Positions 45,818-57,900 of a stretch of 64,000 nt of DNA are shown piece by piece. The number at the start of each line of letters is the position of its first letter. The first letter of the stretch is position 1. The DNA lies in assembly GCA_016859345.1 (NCBI GenBank), contig CM029129.1, positions 11,114,946 through 11,178,945 on the forward strand, given 5' to 3'. The translations under genes and the position numbers were made by a program. The notes under the pieces were generated by a model. That model ran no database searches, was not told where the DNA came from, and saw nothing but the letters and a program-made list of their open reading frames with translations. This DNA comes from Istiophorus platypterus (taxonomy: Eukaryota > Chordata > Actinopteri > Istiophoriformes > Istiophoridae).

Positions 45818-46025
45818 TATTACCTCTGTTTGTGGATTGGTGGGTTGGTTTATTCATCAGCAGGTTAATGCTTTAAGCTTGGGGGGGTGATGAGATATGG
45901 GCCAGGGCGATACCCTATAAATTTAGGTGAAGATTTGGTTAAAGGGGTAGATTTGAGATTTTTTTTTATCACTTCCTATACCATTGCAAGGTAGAGCATT
46001 TTTTGGGTTGGTGAACGCATTTGCT
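45818..46025 (+). repeat. decayed teleost interspersed repeat
   Basis: The order 'attacctctg', 'tttattcatcagcaggttaatgc', 'gatatgggccagggcgata', 'ttggttaaaggggtagattt', 'tcacttcctataccattgcaa', 'ggtagagcattttt' follows a frequent fish repeat that starts near 'acctccgccaaggaggtta' and contains 'cagcaggatta', 'gggacatgg', 'ggatccga' and 'cattgcgagatagggca'. About two thirds of positions appear changed or lost. Name not assigned. Confidence 0.6.
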
Positions 46026-49000
46026 TTATTTCAGTCCTTTGTGTGTTTGTGTGTGTTTGCGTGTGATGTGTGAGTCTGTGTGTGTCTGTGTGTGTCTGTT
46101 GGGGGCTGTTACTTTAGTGTCAAGATGCACTGGATCGCACTGAGCTTTGAATAAATGTTGACAGCAAAATATTGGGAGTAAAATTAGCATGTCTTTCTAA
46201 CCATTTGCCACTTTGTTGCATGATTGGATGAGATTCAAAAAGGAAAAAACAAAAGACGCTTCTGTCGAACATCACAACAGTTGGACAGCAGCGAAACAGA
46301 ATTCAAATTGCAAGTGGTAGCTGGAGTGGTTGGCAGAGCTTCACGGTCCTTTCTGCATCATTAGAAGAATTTTTAGAACTTACACAGTATATAAATGCTG
46401 TCTACGCCATTTCCTGTCATGTTCCTTTTAATGTTCCTCCGTGCCAAATGACCCCCAGAACAGAGGAACCATCACACAACAGATGACAGAGATTGAAGCT
46501 GGCGTGCCCCTGATTTGTCCATTAGGATGAGCAAATTATGCTCTTACATGTCTACTGGCTGCTCTGTCAAATGGTACATCAAGCATTTCAAGACCTCAGT
46601 AAATTAATGCACTGCCTGATGGAATCTGTGAAAAAAATAAAAAAAAAATCTTGATGTGAAGGCAAATTTTCAACAACAATTGAAACTGTTGCGACAGTCA
46701 AGCCACTGAACCAGTGAGCAAATTGTGGCCAGGTCGCTTTTAAAACCTCTTTGTTTCCTGTCTACAGTGTCTACCAGTTTGACTGACTGTCTGTCTTTTC
46801 ACCTAACAGTTATACATGGCCTGTCTATCATATAATCAGGTAGATGCATGAAAGTTTAATTAATTTCTATTTTAATTTCACTCCCTGGAGAATACCAAGC
46901 CAATCTGATGTTAATGAAGGACTTGATTGGCGAACAGTAACCACAGTTACTGGGTTTGCCTGTGTTGTCTGGCAGAGTTTGGAAAAAGGGAAAAACAAAG
47001 TAAGCTGTTGCAACTTGAAATATACAGTTTCACACTTTTTTTCTTGTCTTTAACACGCGTGCTGTTTTTCATCAGACTCCTTATTCTATCAGCCTGAAAC
47101 AAATAAGTTGACAAATTGGAGGAGTGATCTACAATGCGTATGCAGGCATAATAAAGAGGAACATGGGGAAGGAAAAGAGCCTTGCATGTGGATAACTGCA
47201 TGTGTTTCCAAATATAATTTCATAGCAGGCATTTTTAACACTAATTGGCTGCTACCGTGGTTGGTCTGAGTTTTGTGAACATATAAAAATAGTCTTGAAA
47301 CTACATAAAAACATCAAAATTACAAAACATGTCTTGGGTAAAGTTATCTCTGTAGGGTAATTTATGTAACTGATTATTTAGAACGCTTGGTCAGAGCTCT
47401 GGCAGTGAACAACAGAAGCCTTTTTATTTTTCAATGCTTCACTCCACAAAATATGAGGCTGACATTACAATGAAACCTCCCTTCAACCAGTCCTAAATAT
47501 ATTTGTTTGTTATATGTTACATCTGAAGGTGCGAGCTATGTCTCACACCTCCATGTCCTAAATGCCATTTCGATCTGCGTCATTTTCATAGGCACTGTTT
47601 TGCTTTGTTTTTTTTTCATTGCATCCTTCTTTCTTCTCTTGGCCTCTCAGTTTCTCAGTGTTCTTGCACTTTGCTAGCCGATCAATTCAATTCAATTTTT
47701 GGGTGAAGTAAAGAATTCTTTTTTTAAATTTTTTTTAAATTTCCACAACGTCAGGATTCAGGAGTCATGGGATTGCATCCAGAGGAAGCAAAGCATGAAA
47801 AAACATAAATGAGACTTGTCAGAATCTTGTGGGAAAAAAAATGTGATGGGGTGAGTTCACCTGAGGTTTCATTAGTTGAATACACTGACATGAGATAAAG
47901 CGATAAGACAATATGTAGCACAGGGTATGTGATTCAGGGTTAACTTGCTCGAAACCCACCGTTTAAGGTCTGAATAATATTCATACATCAACAGTATAGT
48001 ACATTTAACACTATGTGCCAGTCAAAATGCTACTTTTATTTTAGTATTTTTGGACTTTTCCATTCAACGAAAAAACATTGCTGCCAACCAAACATATTCC
48101 GTACGACAGCTAAGCAGCCATATAATTACATCTCAGAAGCTTAAGTTGATCTGACTGTAATTCTCTTTTATTCACTCTCATGCTTCATTCACACATTGAC
48201 TCCCAGACATCCGCATTGTTAGACACAGTGTGTTGGTGGGGAAAGCTGTTTCCTCTCCTTTGCCTGAGAAGAATGAGCATCTTTGTTTACATCTCACCAA
48301 AAGTTATGGACTTGAGGCATTACACCTACTACTTGGCACACATTCATCTCTGCCCATGAGGCTGCAGCAAACAATTGTAACTAGGCTTAACAGTTTTCTG
48401 ATTGTTAGTGTAATGGATTTAATTAAGTTACACTGCTAAAAATACATTCTACTAAACTCTAAAATCTCAGCCTGACCAGTTAATCTTCATACACACTGAA
48501 ATCATTTATCTCCAGTTTCCCTGCAATGTTATTTGATAGTGACAGACAAGATAAGTAATGGGGTTTTTTTTGTGTGTGTAATACAATTTTATCTCTGATG
48601 GTGGAAAAATGACTTTAATTGCAGCCACACAGAAGATTTCTGTTATGAAGAATTAAAATGATGTTGTGTTGGATGAATACCAATCGTCCGATCTGCATTG
48701 CAATGAATCATTGGAGAGTTGGTTAAAGAGGTTCTTGTCAAATTGCAATGTTCTACTCAGGTCAAATGCTTTATTTTGTCGGTCTGTGAACCTGTCGACA
48801 AGGGGCCAACACAGTAGGAACACTGGCACCTTGTGGTAAAGCTGGTGATGTCACATTGAAATCACCAGGTTTGCTCTGCAGTAGGTACAATGGGGAGGAA
48901 TAAATGACACTGGCAGCTGCACATAAGAGTAGTGAGCATTAACCAATAAACCCAAGGCGATAGGTTAACTAATTAAAGGGGCACTGCACAAATTGTAACA

Positions 49001-49167
49001 AAATTCAGTTTACACATCAAAAGGATTACTTCTTAGCCTGTGAAAACAGATGTATAATGTGTTCTGTGTCTCTAGAGAATCTTAAAGATCTTGATGATGT
49101 CCTTTGAATGACTGCTGAATTGCATTATGGGAAGTGTAGAATCCAGTGTTGGTGTTTTTTTTGTCTC

Positions 49168-49200
49168 TTTGTTTTGTTTTGTTTTGTTTTGTTTTGTTTT
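49168..49200 (+). repeat. (TTTTG)n short tandem repeat
   Basis: Six or so TTTTG pentamers in a row, in intergenic sequence. Confidence 0.95.
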
Positions 49201-49432
49201 CCTACCCTACAAAGAACTAAAAATCAGACTATCTCAGTCTCTACTGCTTTATATTTGATAGTTTTTTTTGTTTGTTTTTTTTTAATCTTTCTCTTGTGAG
49301 TCTCCAATGCTATGAAAGAGCAATACTAAATCACTGGAGAACATCATTTGTTTGGTCACTTTTACCCGTGTTACTCATGTTTTCTGCAAAAAAAGGCCTA
49401 TTGATCCACTATCCCCATTTGTCTATGCTGAA

Positions 49433-49920
49433 GTCACAAACTTTTAGGCACTTCAGATGTTTAGATTCTTGTCCATCACGCAGTGCCATCAGGGAGGTGT
49501 CTGATCGGGCCCAAATATATTGTGCAGCATGAGACAACAACCTCAAATACACAGCCAGAGTCATAAAGAACCATCTTCAGTGACAAGAGGAAAAATGAGT
49601 CCTGCAGCAGATGGTCTAACCCCCAGAGAGTCCTGATTTCAACATCATGGAGTCAGTCTGGGATTACATGAGGAGACGGAAGACACAGAGCAAGACCAAA
49701 TCCACAGAAGAACTGTGGCAAGTTCTCCAAGATGCTTGGATCAACCTGACTGTAAAATACCTTAAGAACTGTGTGCAAGGTACCCAGAAAGCTGGTGTTG
49801 TTTTAAAGACACAGGGTTGTCACATCAAATAAATGAATAAATAAATGGAAATTATTCATAGCATTATTTTTGAAAAGATCCTCACTTTATAGTCTCTGCC
49901 TAACACTTTTGCACAGTATT
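49433..49920 (+). mobile_element. internally deleted Tc1/mariner-type transposon (DD38E-like)
   Basis: The 3' half of a transposase is visible: DNNLKYTARVIKNHLQ from 49533, SPDFNIMESVWDYMRRR, then STEELWQVLQDAWINL and a C-terminal GCHIK at 49829. The second catalytic Asp codon (49533-49535) and the Glu codon (49650-49652) are 38 residues apart, unlike DD34E Tc1 and like the DD38E (Intruder/IT) group. Three in-frame stops lie between them. The right end 'gcctaacacttttgcacagta' (49900-49920) pairs imperfectly with 'caaacttttaggca' at the left (49437-49450), suggesting terminal inverted repeats around a deleted, inactive copy. Confidence 0.8.
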
Positions 49921-50874
49921 AAATATCCAGTGCAACACCAGTGCTGTGCCAATACTAACAAACTGCAACTACTACAGCACAAAAGCATTGATTTACATTT
50001 GAAATATTATTAAAACTGAATCTGCTAAAAAAAAAATACAACATCAATATTTCTTCCATGTTCATTCAATAATCAATATGAACACAATTGCAAAGCAATG
50101 TATAGTAGATAAACACAGTTTTTCTTTTAGTCAGACGGCTATTCTTAGGCTCATTATGAGACCTTGTTTATTTGTACTGCGCCTCTGCTGAATGATTTGT
50201 TTTGAATGCTAACTGTTTAATTGTTCCGAGCAAACTGCTTGAACTGCATTACTGAGGGTATCGCAGGAACTGCCCCAGTCACAGAAATGTAGTTAGCTGG
50301 TGGTCAGTGTTTTTCAGATAAAAAGAGAATAACCTGATATTTGCTACTGAACTCTGCAAAGCAGATTCAATAACATGCATTCTTTACTTAAGTCCTGAGG
50401 GCTTTCTCATAATACAGATGGTGTTCAATATTTTATTACAATTGTGAATATGTATCTATTGCACTGCACAACAGATGAGTAACTCTATTTCCTCATCCAG
50501 GCCACACAGCTCTGCTCTGCCGTAGACCAGAACAAAAATAAATAATTGCCTTAGACAGGTCACTAAAACACATATACAACTCTTTGAGATTGCATTTGGC
50601 GGATATAAATGCCACAGATGTTCACAATAAAAGTACTGGTCAGAGTATGATTGTGCCCCAAAGATAGGGACGAAAAGATAACAGATAAGTGACTTAACAT
50701 AATTGTGATTTAGTGCATCAAAGTACTGCAAAACACACTTTTGTGTTCTATTTCTATTCTCTTTACATTTGTTGATGCTTCATTGCACAATAGTTCTGCT
50801 TGGCAGGGTTTGGTTAAAAACACACCATGTTTCCTACTGCAAAAGGCTCATGTGACACAATTCGACTAAGAGTC

Positions 50875-51304
50875 TACAGCCATGTTGGTGGCTCTGTGAG
50901 GCTGCACACATGCAAAGTGGTGCTTTGAACTGATCACCGACATCTGCATGCTAACATGCGTACAATGACAATGGTAAGGGGATGATATTTAGAAGGTAGT
51001 GTTTATCAAGTTCATTACCATAGCTTAGCATATTAGCTTGCGTCAGGGGAAAATTAAAGTCTTCCCCAAATTTCATGGAACTTCAATAGTTGCTGAGACA
51101 TATTGCTTTAACCCAAAATGTGGCACTGGAAGAAAAGCCAGGGGAGCACAAAAATCAGTCATTTTTATCCTCTGGGAACCACAAATGTCTGTACAACATG
51201 TCACGGCAATCCATTCAGCAGTTCCTGGACCAAAAGGGTGCACCGACAGTCTGACAGACTGACATTGCCATCCTAAAAACACACCGCTAGCATGGCTAAA
51301 AATG
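50875..51304 (+). repeat. decayed teleost interspersed repeat ending GCTAGCATGGCTAAAAA
   Basis: Contains repeated internal units typical of a common fish repeat: 'catgctaacatgcgtac', 'aatttcatggaacttcaatagt', 'tgctgagacat', 'atgtctgtacaaca', 'cacggcaatccattcagcagt', 'ccgacagtctgacagactgaca', 'ttgccatcct' and the end 'cgctagcatggctaaaaa'. The end and the 'catggcaatccatcc'-like unit are the recognisable parts. Open frames on both strands over it are artefacts. Confidence 0.75.
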
Positions 51305-53683
51305 AGGGGACAGATGGCCAGACCTAACTGAGACTGCCTCACTTTTAAATAAAGAGAAAAGTCCTTGCAAAGACATTTTACTGTTCCCATACCTTCTGTG
51401 CATAATTTTGAATTTGCTTAGTAAATTTGCAAAATTACAGCAGAGACTGCAAGTGTTTAATGTATGCAAAGTCACATGTGCTACTGACATAAACCCGCAT
51501 TACCTCAGGGTGTCAGATTTTTGCTCAGTGTGTTTGACACATTTGCACCCATGGCATCGTGAACATGTGATCAAGAAACTATAAGGCAGAGCCCGCAGTC
51601 ACAGCCTTTGCACAGATACTGAAATGCAAAAGGCTGAGGAGAGAGGCTGAACGACAAAACTAGAAATTCATATCAACTTGACCTCTGTTATAAGTAGCAG
51701 CAACAAGCCATTGATGGACATTTAACCTCTAAAATGTGTGTGAACTTTGTTCTTCATAGAAGGGTTTGGAACAATCAGCCCTCTGAAGAGGACATTGTTT
51801 ATATTTCAGATCACCATCTCTGCTATGTGACTGGCAGGCAGATGTATTAGGAAATCGGCTTTGGGCTTTTGTTTTGTTTTCGTTCATGTTTGTTTCAAAT
51901 ACCAACATAAAGAAATATTTTAAAAATCTTTTAAAAGACAGCTGTGCATGTAATAATATACAGCGTAAACATCTGTGTTTATTACTACATTTGGATGGCC
52001 ACAAAAGCTATTTTTCAGCTAATGTTATCTAGACATTTTACTCACACGTGTGCTAAAAATATTGTTGAAATATTTCTACTTGGTAAGCAAAAATGGACAC
52101 AAAGTTGTATTTCTTATCATATTGGAGTGGAAATACATGACCAAATCCCCAGAAGCACTGGTAAAGGGTTGATTTTCTTTTGCAATGATGATTTTAAAAT
52201 GCAGCTGCAAAAGTATTCAACCTTACTCACTCAGCCTGAATTGTTTTGCAGGCAAAAACATTTCAGAACATTCATTATTCATACGTCATCCTCAGATTCG
52301 AGATTACTTTGATTTTATCTGTCTGGCAAGGCAGGCTTAGACCCATACCGACTCAGGCTTTTAGAGATTCACGGGTGAGTCAACTGTCACTGATAAGTGA
52401 AAAATTCAATGCTAACTTCAAAGCATATCCTACACACCAATATACTTTATTTCACAGCATAGGACATTGAATGTAATATCTGGGTTTTCAAAAGATAATA
52501 TATTTGAAATGCTTCTGGGTTGTTTAGAATCAAAACACGTATCTGACTGTCTTTTAGCATATTCACTCTCTCCAGGTCATCTGGTAAAAGCTGATTAAGA
52601 GTCCAAATTCATCATGGAGGGCACAACTGGCAGAAACATCCAGAAAATGTAAAATCATTGTTTTAACATGACCAGGTTAAAATGTTCATATTCTCAAGGA
52701 CTAAGCTTTTATCCATCTTGTGTTTATATTTTAATTTTTCTCCTATATTTATTTCTATGTGTTCATTCATTCATTCAGTTTTCAAATCAGTTTCTCTCCT
52801 TCTTTTGGTATGTTTTGAATGTCTTACTTCTCATTTTATCCGTTATGTAAAGCTTTTTGACATGCTTTTGTAAATGAAATGTATCATATACAGTAAATAA
52901 TCTTTACCTGCCTCATGTTCAACTTAGAATTCTAGCATAAATTACAAGAATACTAATTATTGATAATGATAAATATTGAGTTTCTGTAAGAAAGCCCAAG
53001 TGAGCAATGAATTGCAGACTAGATATTACTGATGCATAAATCTTGCCAGGTCTGTTTCCCAATTTTACATTTCCATTCCACTAGAAAAGCTATTTTTTTC
53101 TTTCTTTTTAAATTTTCTTTTAACTGAAACACTTCTTAACCTCAGCATCCTTGTGCCCCCTCTTCCCTGCCATTACTGCGCACACCTGGGGAGGTGAGTG
53201 GCCCCAGCACTTAAGGTTTCTGCATCTCTAGCCCTAGCGGCCATCGCAAATGGCAGAATTCATAAAAATACAGTTTATGTCATCCAGTACCAGATTAAAA
53301 AAAAAAAGAAAAAGAAAAAGAAAATCACTTATACAACCCCTGAACCGGTGGCACCGGTGGAGAGGCACCGCACTGTCTGTCGCTCCGCCGCTGAAATGTT
53401 AAGAGAAATCTTTAAATAAATTATTGTTTCCAGCCCAATAAAAATTTCAGTGGGAATTAAACAGGTTGAAATTTTTTTTTTTTTTTTAAATTCCGACCTG
53501 TTTAATTCAGTGAATATATCGCTGCTCGGTTGAGACGGACGAATGTACTTTTATAGACAATTTATGGCGAGCGCTCGGAACAGCTGGCTGACTCTCGCCT
53601 CCTGCCTTGCTCGGGGACACTTCGGCCGAACGGGGGGCCGCGGTGATGGGGGGCCCCTCGCCACCGCTGCCTTTTAAACCCCC

Positions 53684-53725
53684 TCCTCCCTCCTCCTCCT
53701 CCTCCTCCCTCCTCCTCCTCCCTCC
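53684..53725 (+). repeat. CTC/TCC-rich simple repeat in CpG island
   Basis: Imperfect run of TCC and CTC trinucleotides. It generates spurious poly-Ser/Leu and poly-Glu/Gly open frames on both strands. Confidence 0.85.
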
Positions 53726-53954
53726 ACCGCGTTGCAACGCTCCTTCCCCACAAGACGCAAAAGGACGGGAATTAAAAGTGGAGCCGCTCGACTAAAACCT
53801 CGGGGTTTACGATTTCCGCGGCTCGACGCCGCTTAATCCTCCATGGCAACGCCGCCGTTGGTTCGATGGGGGCCGGGATTGGTCAGCGGCGGCTGACCGC
53901 GCCCTCAACCCATATAAGCTACCTACCAAACTATCAGCGCCGAGTGTCGGGGGA

Positions 53955-54107
53955 ATGACGGCTCTGCTGCCGCCGCCGCCGCCGCCGCCGCCGCTGCTGC
54001 CGCTGCCGCTGCCGTCGGTGCGGCGGGGGAGAGAGAGTATCTTTGTCTGTGCGGTGGGGCTCCGGGCTTCCCCGCCTGCCTGCCTCCATCGACACAGCCT
54101 CATCTGA
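53955..54107 (+). CDS. short upstream open reading frame, 50 codons
   Basis: ATG at 53955 encodes MTALL followed by eight prolines and a Leu/Pro alternation (LLPLPLP), then an Arg-rich segment, and stops at TGA 54105. It lies within the inferred first exon, 12 nt or so after the predicted start site. The poly-Pro comes from a (CCG)n repeat. More likely a uORF or chance frame than a real protein. Confidence 0.25.
   Translation: MTALLPPPPPPPPLLPLPLPSVRRGRESIFVCAVGLRASPPACLHRHSLI
53969..54016 (+). repeat. (CCG)n / CTGCCG trinucleotide repeat in probable 5' UTR
   Basis: Eight or so CCG units followed by CTG/CCG alternation, within the predicted first exon. GC-rich repeats in 5' UTRs are often length-variable. 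Confidence 0.9.
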
Positions 54108-54497
54108 AGATAAGAAGAACTGTTCCCTCTGAAGGCAAAGGTCGCAAATTCATCTCTGCTCGTTTTGGGGTTTTTTTTTTTACAGGATTTTTTGGTTTTT
54201 GCTTTTTGTTTTTTGGTTTTTTGTTTTTTTGCTGTTTTTTTTTTTTTTGCTCCCTCTCTCTCCTTTGTGCTTGTGATTGCCTGGCCGGGGAATAATCACA
54301 CCTCTTAGCCGTATCCATGTGTCGGATCGCCGGATGATGCACAGGTAAATGACACCGCACGCCTCCTACGCGGAGGCGACCTTACGGACGGCGGTAATTA
54401 GCTCCCCGGCGCGCTGCAGCAGAAAGCCACGCGTGTCTCTGGGTTTTTTTCAATGTCAGTGTTGTTTGTCTTCCGATTCGGTGGATGTTGAGTGTGT

Positions 54498-54570
54498 TGA
54501 TGCTGCTGATGCTGATGCTGCTGCTGCTGCTGCTGATGCTGATGCTGATGCTGATGCTGCCGCCGCCGCT
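54498..54570 (+). repeat. (GCTGAT)n/(GCT)n tandem repeat
   Basis: TGATGC and GCTGCT units repeat across about 70 nt and end in CCGCCGCCG. Located about 150 nt past the predicted first-exon donor. Alternating Ala-Asp and His-Gln frames over it are artefacts. Confidence 0.9.
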
Positions 54571-54915
54571 TACCAATTATTGACACTTCTCTTGAGGGTG
54601 TCTCTCGGAGATGTCACTTAATGCAGCCGGAGATGGACAGATATCAGACCAGCCGTCTTTGTTATCGGTGTTTAGAGCCAGTTGAGGTGGGTGGAGGAGA
54701 GGTAGCCTGTGCTTCTTCCTCTTTTTTGGATTTTTATTTCACCAAATTCAACACGGTTGCGGATGAGGTCGCTCTTAATTGCGTGCCGGAAGACATGCCC
54801 TGTGGTTGGGCTACGGCACGTACACTGGTGGCTTCTCCTTTGAATAAAAGGCTGCAGCTACATAGGCTATTGTTTGATTTCGCCAGATGCCACATGCCAG
54901 GTTGGTTAGGTCTTA

Positions 54916-54919
<4 letters not shown>

Positions 54920-54962
<43 letters not shown>
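54920..54962. repeat. (AT)n microsatellite
   Basis: About 21 AT units. Confidence 0.97.
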
Positions 54963-57900
54963 TGTATGTGTGTATGAAAGTGAAGTTAAGGTGGTCCTTG
55001 AGCCATGCAGCATTCAGGGCCCTTGTCTCTGAGACGCTTGAGGTAGCATACAGTATTTATTATTGAGAGGGATTTCATGTTCTGTGCCAAAGGACTGGCC
55101 AGTTTAAAGATAGGAAGGCAGAGAGACAGATAGAGGGGGGGGGGGGCAGTAGTTTAGTCAAGAAGCAGCAGCAGCATCTGCAACAAAGGCAGCAGCTTCC
55201 CCATCCACTCTAAATATTATCCTTAAAATCAGGGAAAAAGAAGTGAGAGCTGAAAAGATTTTTTTTTTTTATTTTTTTTTACCTGTGTAATGAGATCATG
55301 TTTCTTAAAACCTGCAGCTCAACCCCCACCCCTCACCCCCCCCTCCCCCAATAGGAAGCTGCTGCCTCTGTACAGCAGATTATGTGGAACCAGTTCAGGA
55401 GGGTCGGCCGCTGAGGAGGAGGTGGTGTGGTTTAAATCACGGCAAAGCTTCAGCTCCAAAATAAAAAAATGTTTTTTTTTTAAAAAAAAAGGCACAATAG
55501 CCATCCACACCAGTTCACAGCACTGCACATCATAAGTTGAAGAATGTGAATGAACAGAAAGAGAGGCAGTTTTTAATTGGATTGCATAAATTGTTGTGGT
55601 AAGGAGTTTTAATATTATAATTTTATTCAACGATGTGTTTGTTTTATTTTCTGAATGACATTAGTGCTATTGCTTGAAAGAGCGAGGATATTTCCCATAA
55701 TAATTAGATTAATTTATCATAAAAAAAAACCAAAAGATTTGAGGTGCCCGAGATTCTGAGCACATCCCGCCTACATATTGCTGCCCTTCCTGCACCTCTT
55801 GGTAAACCTATTTGCTTTGCAAATTCTACTCCAACAGTAACACAATCCAATTTGTTGCTTAGTGTTCTGAGGGAAAGCTAATATCTGTGTATTCGCAGAA
55901 CAGGCAGGGGCACTACCAGTTCAGAATTCCAGTTCACCTGAAATAGGTGACCACCTCTGCTTGGCTGTTGATCCTTCAGCACTGTACTTGCGGACAGCAC
56001 GCAAGTGTTGCGTCTCATATCCGTTGCACATTCTCTCATTAGCACTTGCCGTTTGGCTGCACTCTTAAATCCCTGCTGGTTGAGCTGACGGACTCATTTA
56101 AAAGCTATTGCATTTTTTAGTAAGGCAGTTGGCTTCTTAAATAAGAGCCACATTGACAACATGGAGGTCTTGGCTTGAAATGTTCCAAACATGAACAATG
56201 AACTTATGCAATGCTGAGTACGACTTTTTGTGCATGTGCTGTTGTTATGGTGATATTTTTAGACAGCAGTACAACAGCAGGGTGTGTCACAGTCCTGGCT
56301 TTTTGTTTTCTATTTGTTATACTGCATTTTATTCCTTCCCTGCTCAGGCTTTATTTATATTTGCAGCCTAGTAAAATTTACATGTTTATTTTTGTTTCTG
56401 ATCACCTGTACGTGTTGCCAATATTTTGCACACCATGCAGTATTTTTGGTGCCTTCAGTGCTGTCTTTGCCACACTTGTGTTGCTATGATCAGACTCACA
56501 GGACCTGTGTCTCATTTGCTGCTTTCAGTGAGATTCACGCATTTGGGTAGCGTTAGCATTTTTTAAAAAAGAAAATGGTCTCACTGCTGCTACAACAACT
56601 AATCTAAGTCTGCTAGTAATAATAATGAAAATAGTATTATAGCCCTTAATAGAATTAAGCTGCATGGTACATCATGTTACTTCAAATTCAGCTTAATATT
56701 CAAACTTATTTCAGCAATTATCTCTTGAAGCTGCACTTATGGGACTTTTACATTAACATGGCAGCTGCTGAGTACAAAGAGGGGCTAATGTTTGCAATAA
56801 AGATATCTAACACAAAGCACCAGCCAATATGCAAAGAGAGATGGATGATTGGATCACATGAAGGAGGCGACTGCTTGGAATAACGACAGGGCAGAGTTGA
56901 CATGGTGTGTACATGTGTGTCCGTCACAGCTCAATAGCTTCAGCATTCGTACTGAGGAAGTGGAAGGTTACAGATATTGTGTGGCATTGCGAATCGTGTC
57001 ACTTCCTCTCTATCATACCCCATCAAGGTCATATCCACAGACTGAAAGAGGTGGCCCTGGCCTTTTCCACTCCTGGCTCTGGCAGAGGAATGGGGCCCGC
57101 GGACCACTGCTGCTTCTAATCAGGGCTGACGCGTGACTCAGTTGCATGCCAGCTGCACCGCCAAACAGGGATTATGTCCCTGGATGGTGAAGACAAAAAA
57201 AAGGTCACTGTTGAGATCTTTATCTCTGCGCACCTTTGGCAAGTCTGGGTTATTATAATATTATATATTATTATTTGTGCGTTATTTCTAATTAACTTTA
57301 CTGAAGGGACAGAGACAAAATACTTGAATAACTGAAATCCTGCACATGATACAAGGCATACAGCTGGGAGCCTTATAGTCAGAGATGTCACACCAGCAGC
57401 ACACTGTTAATTAAGTTTTTAAGCGCAACTAGAAGGTTTTAAAAAAGTAATAAAGTCCAGGTATGGACACAGAAATATGTAAGAATAAATAGTATTATCA
57501 TATCCTGTATATATAGCAGTAACTGATTTGAGAAGCTTGATTGACAGTGTTATATATCTGTGAAATGATAGTAAATAAAATTGCCAGTTCACCACAGGTG
57601 GTACAGTAGGTAGAGCAGAAAGGAAGTTGGTCTATAATTTTCTGTAAGCAGAATGCTCGTCAGGATTCGACAAAGGTTGGTACATTGGGGCTTGTCATAC
57701 TGGGAGAGGCGGCGACGACAATGTTTTTTTAAAAGCCAAGCTGTGATTCATTGAATATCCGTATGGCAAAAATTTACTAGTTCATATTTTAGCCAGAAGA
57801 ATGAATGGAAGCGTGTTTTTTTTTTTTTAATTTATTTCCAACTTATTTCAGTGGCGAAATGCTGTGAGCTTCCGTGAATTATTAAGGGAAAATACACTAT

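Larger units (their letters stand above)
44691..53529. other. intergenic stretch upstream of pygm
   Basis: No coding gene recognised in about 8.8 kb. Contains decayed repeats at 45818-46025, 49433-49920 and 50875-51304, a (TTTTG)n run, and scattered GT-rich and A-rich tracts (for example about 46035-46100 and 53298-53322). Confidence 0.65.
53943..54344 (+). other. probable first exon of an unidentified gene
   Basis: From the inferred start site to a donor 'gatgatgcacag|gtaaat' (last exon base 54344). Two tandem ATGs at 54334 and 54337 lie just before the donor, so coding could begin M-M-H-R/S, or the exon may be wholly untranslated. It contains a 50-codon upstream frame (53955-54107) and T-rich runs (54169-54249). 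No downstream exon was recognised before 64000, so the gene is unknown. Confidence 0.45.
53530..54420 (+). promoter_or_regulatory. CpG-rich promoter of an unidentified plus-strand gene
   Basis: GC- and CpG-dense block in an AT-rich region. On the plus strand: inverted CCAAT box ATTGG (53878-53882), an inverted repeat GGTCAGC-N4-GCTGACC (53881-53898) and TATA-like TATAAG (53913-53918) about 30 nt before a likely start site near 53943. Minus-strand transcription is also possible, but the box order and spacing favour plus. Confidence 0.6.

Noticed and set aside
53507..54103. Several Pro/Ser- and Glu/Gly-rich open frames in the CpG island
   Set aside because: They arise from CTC, CCG and GC-rich simple repeats; none has a recognised domain.
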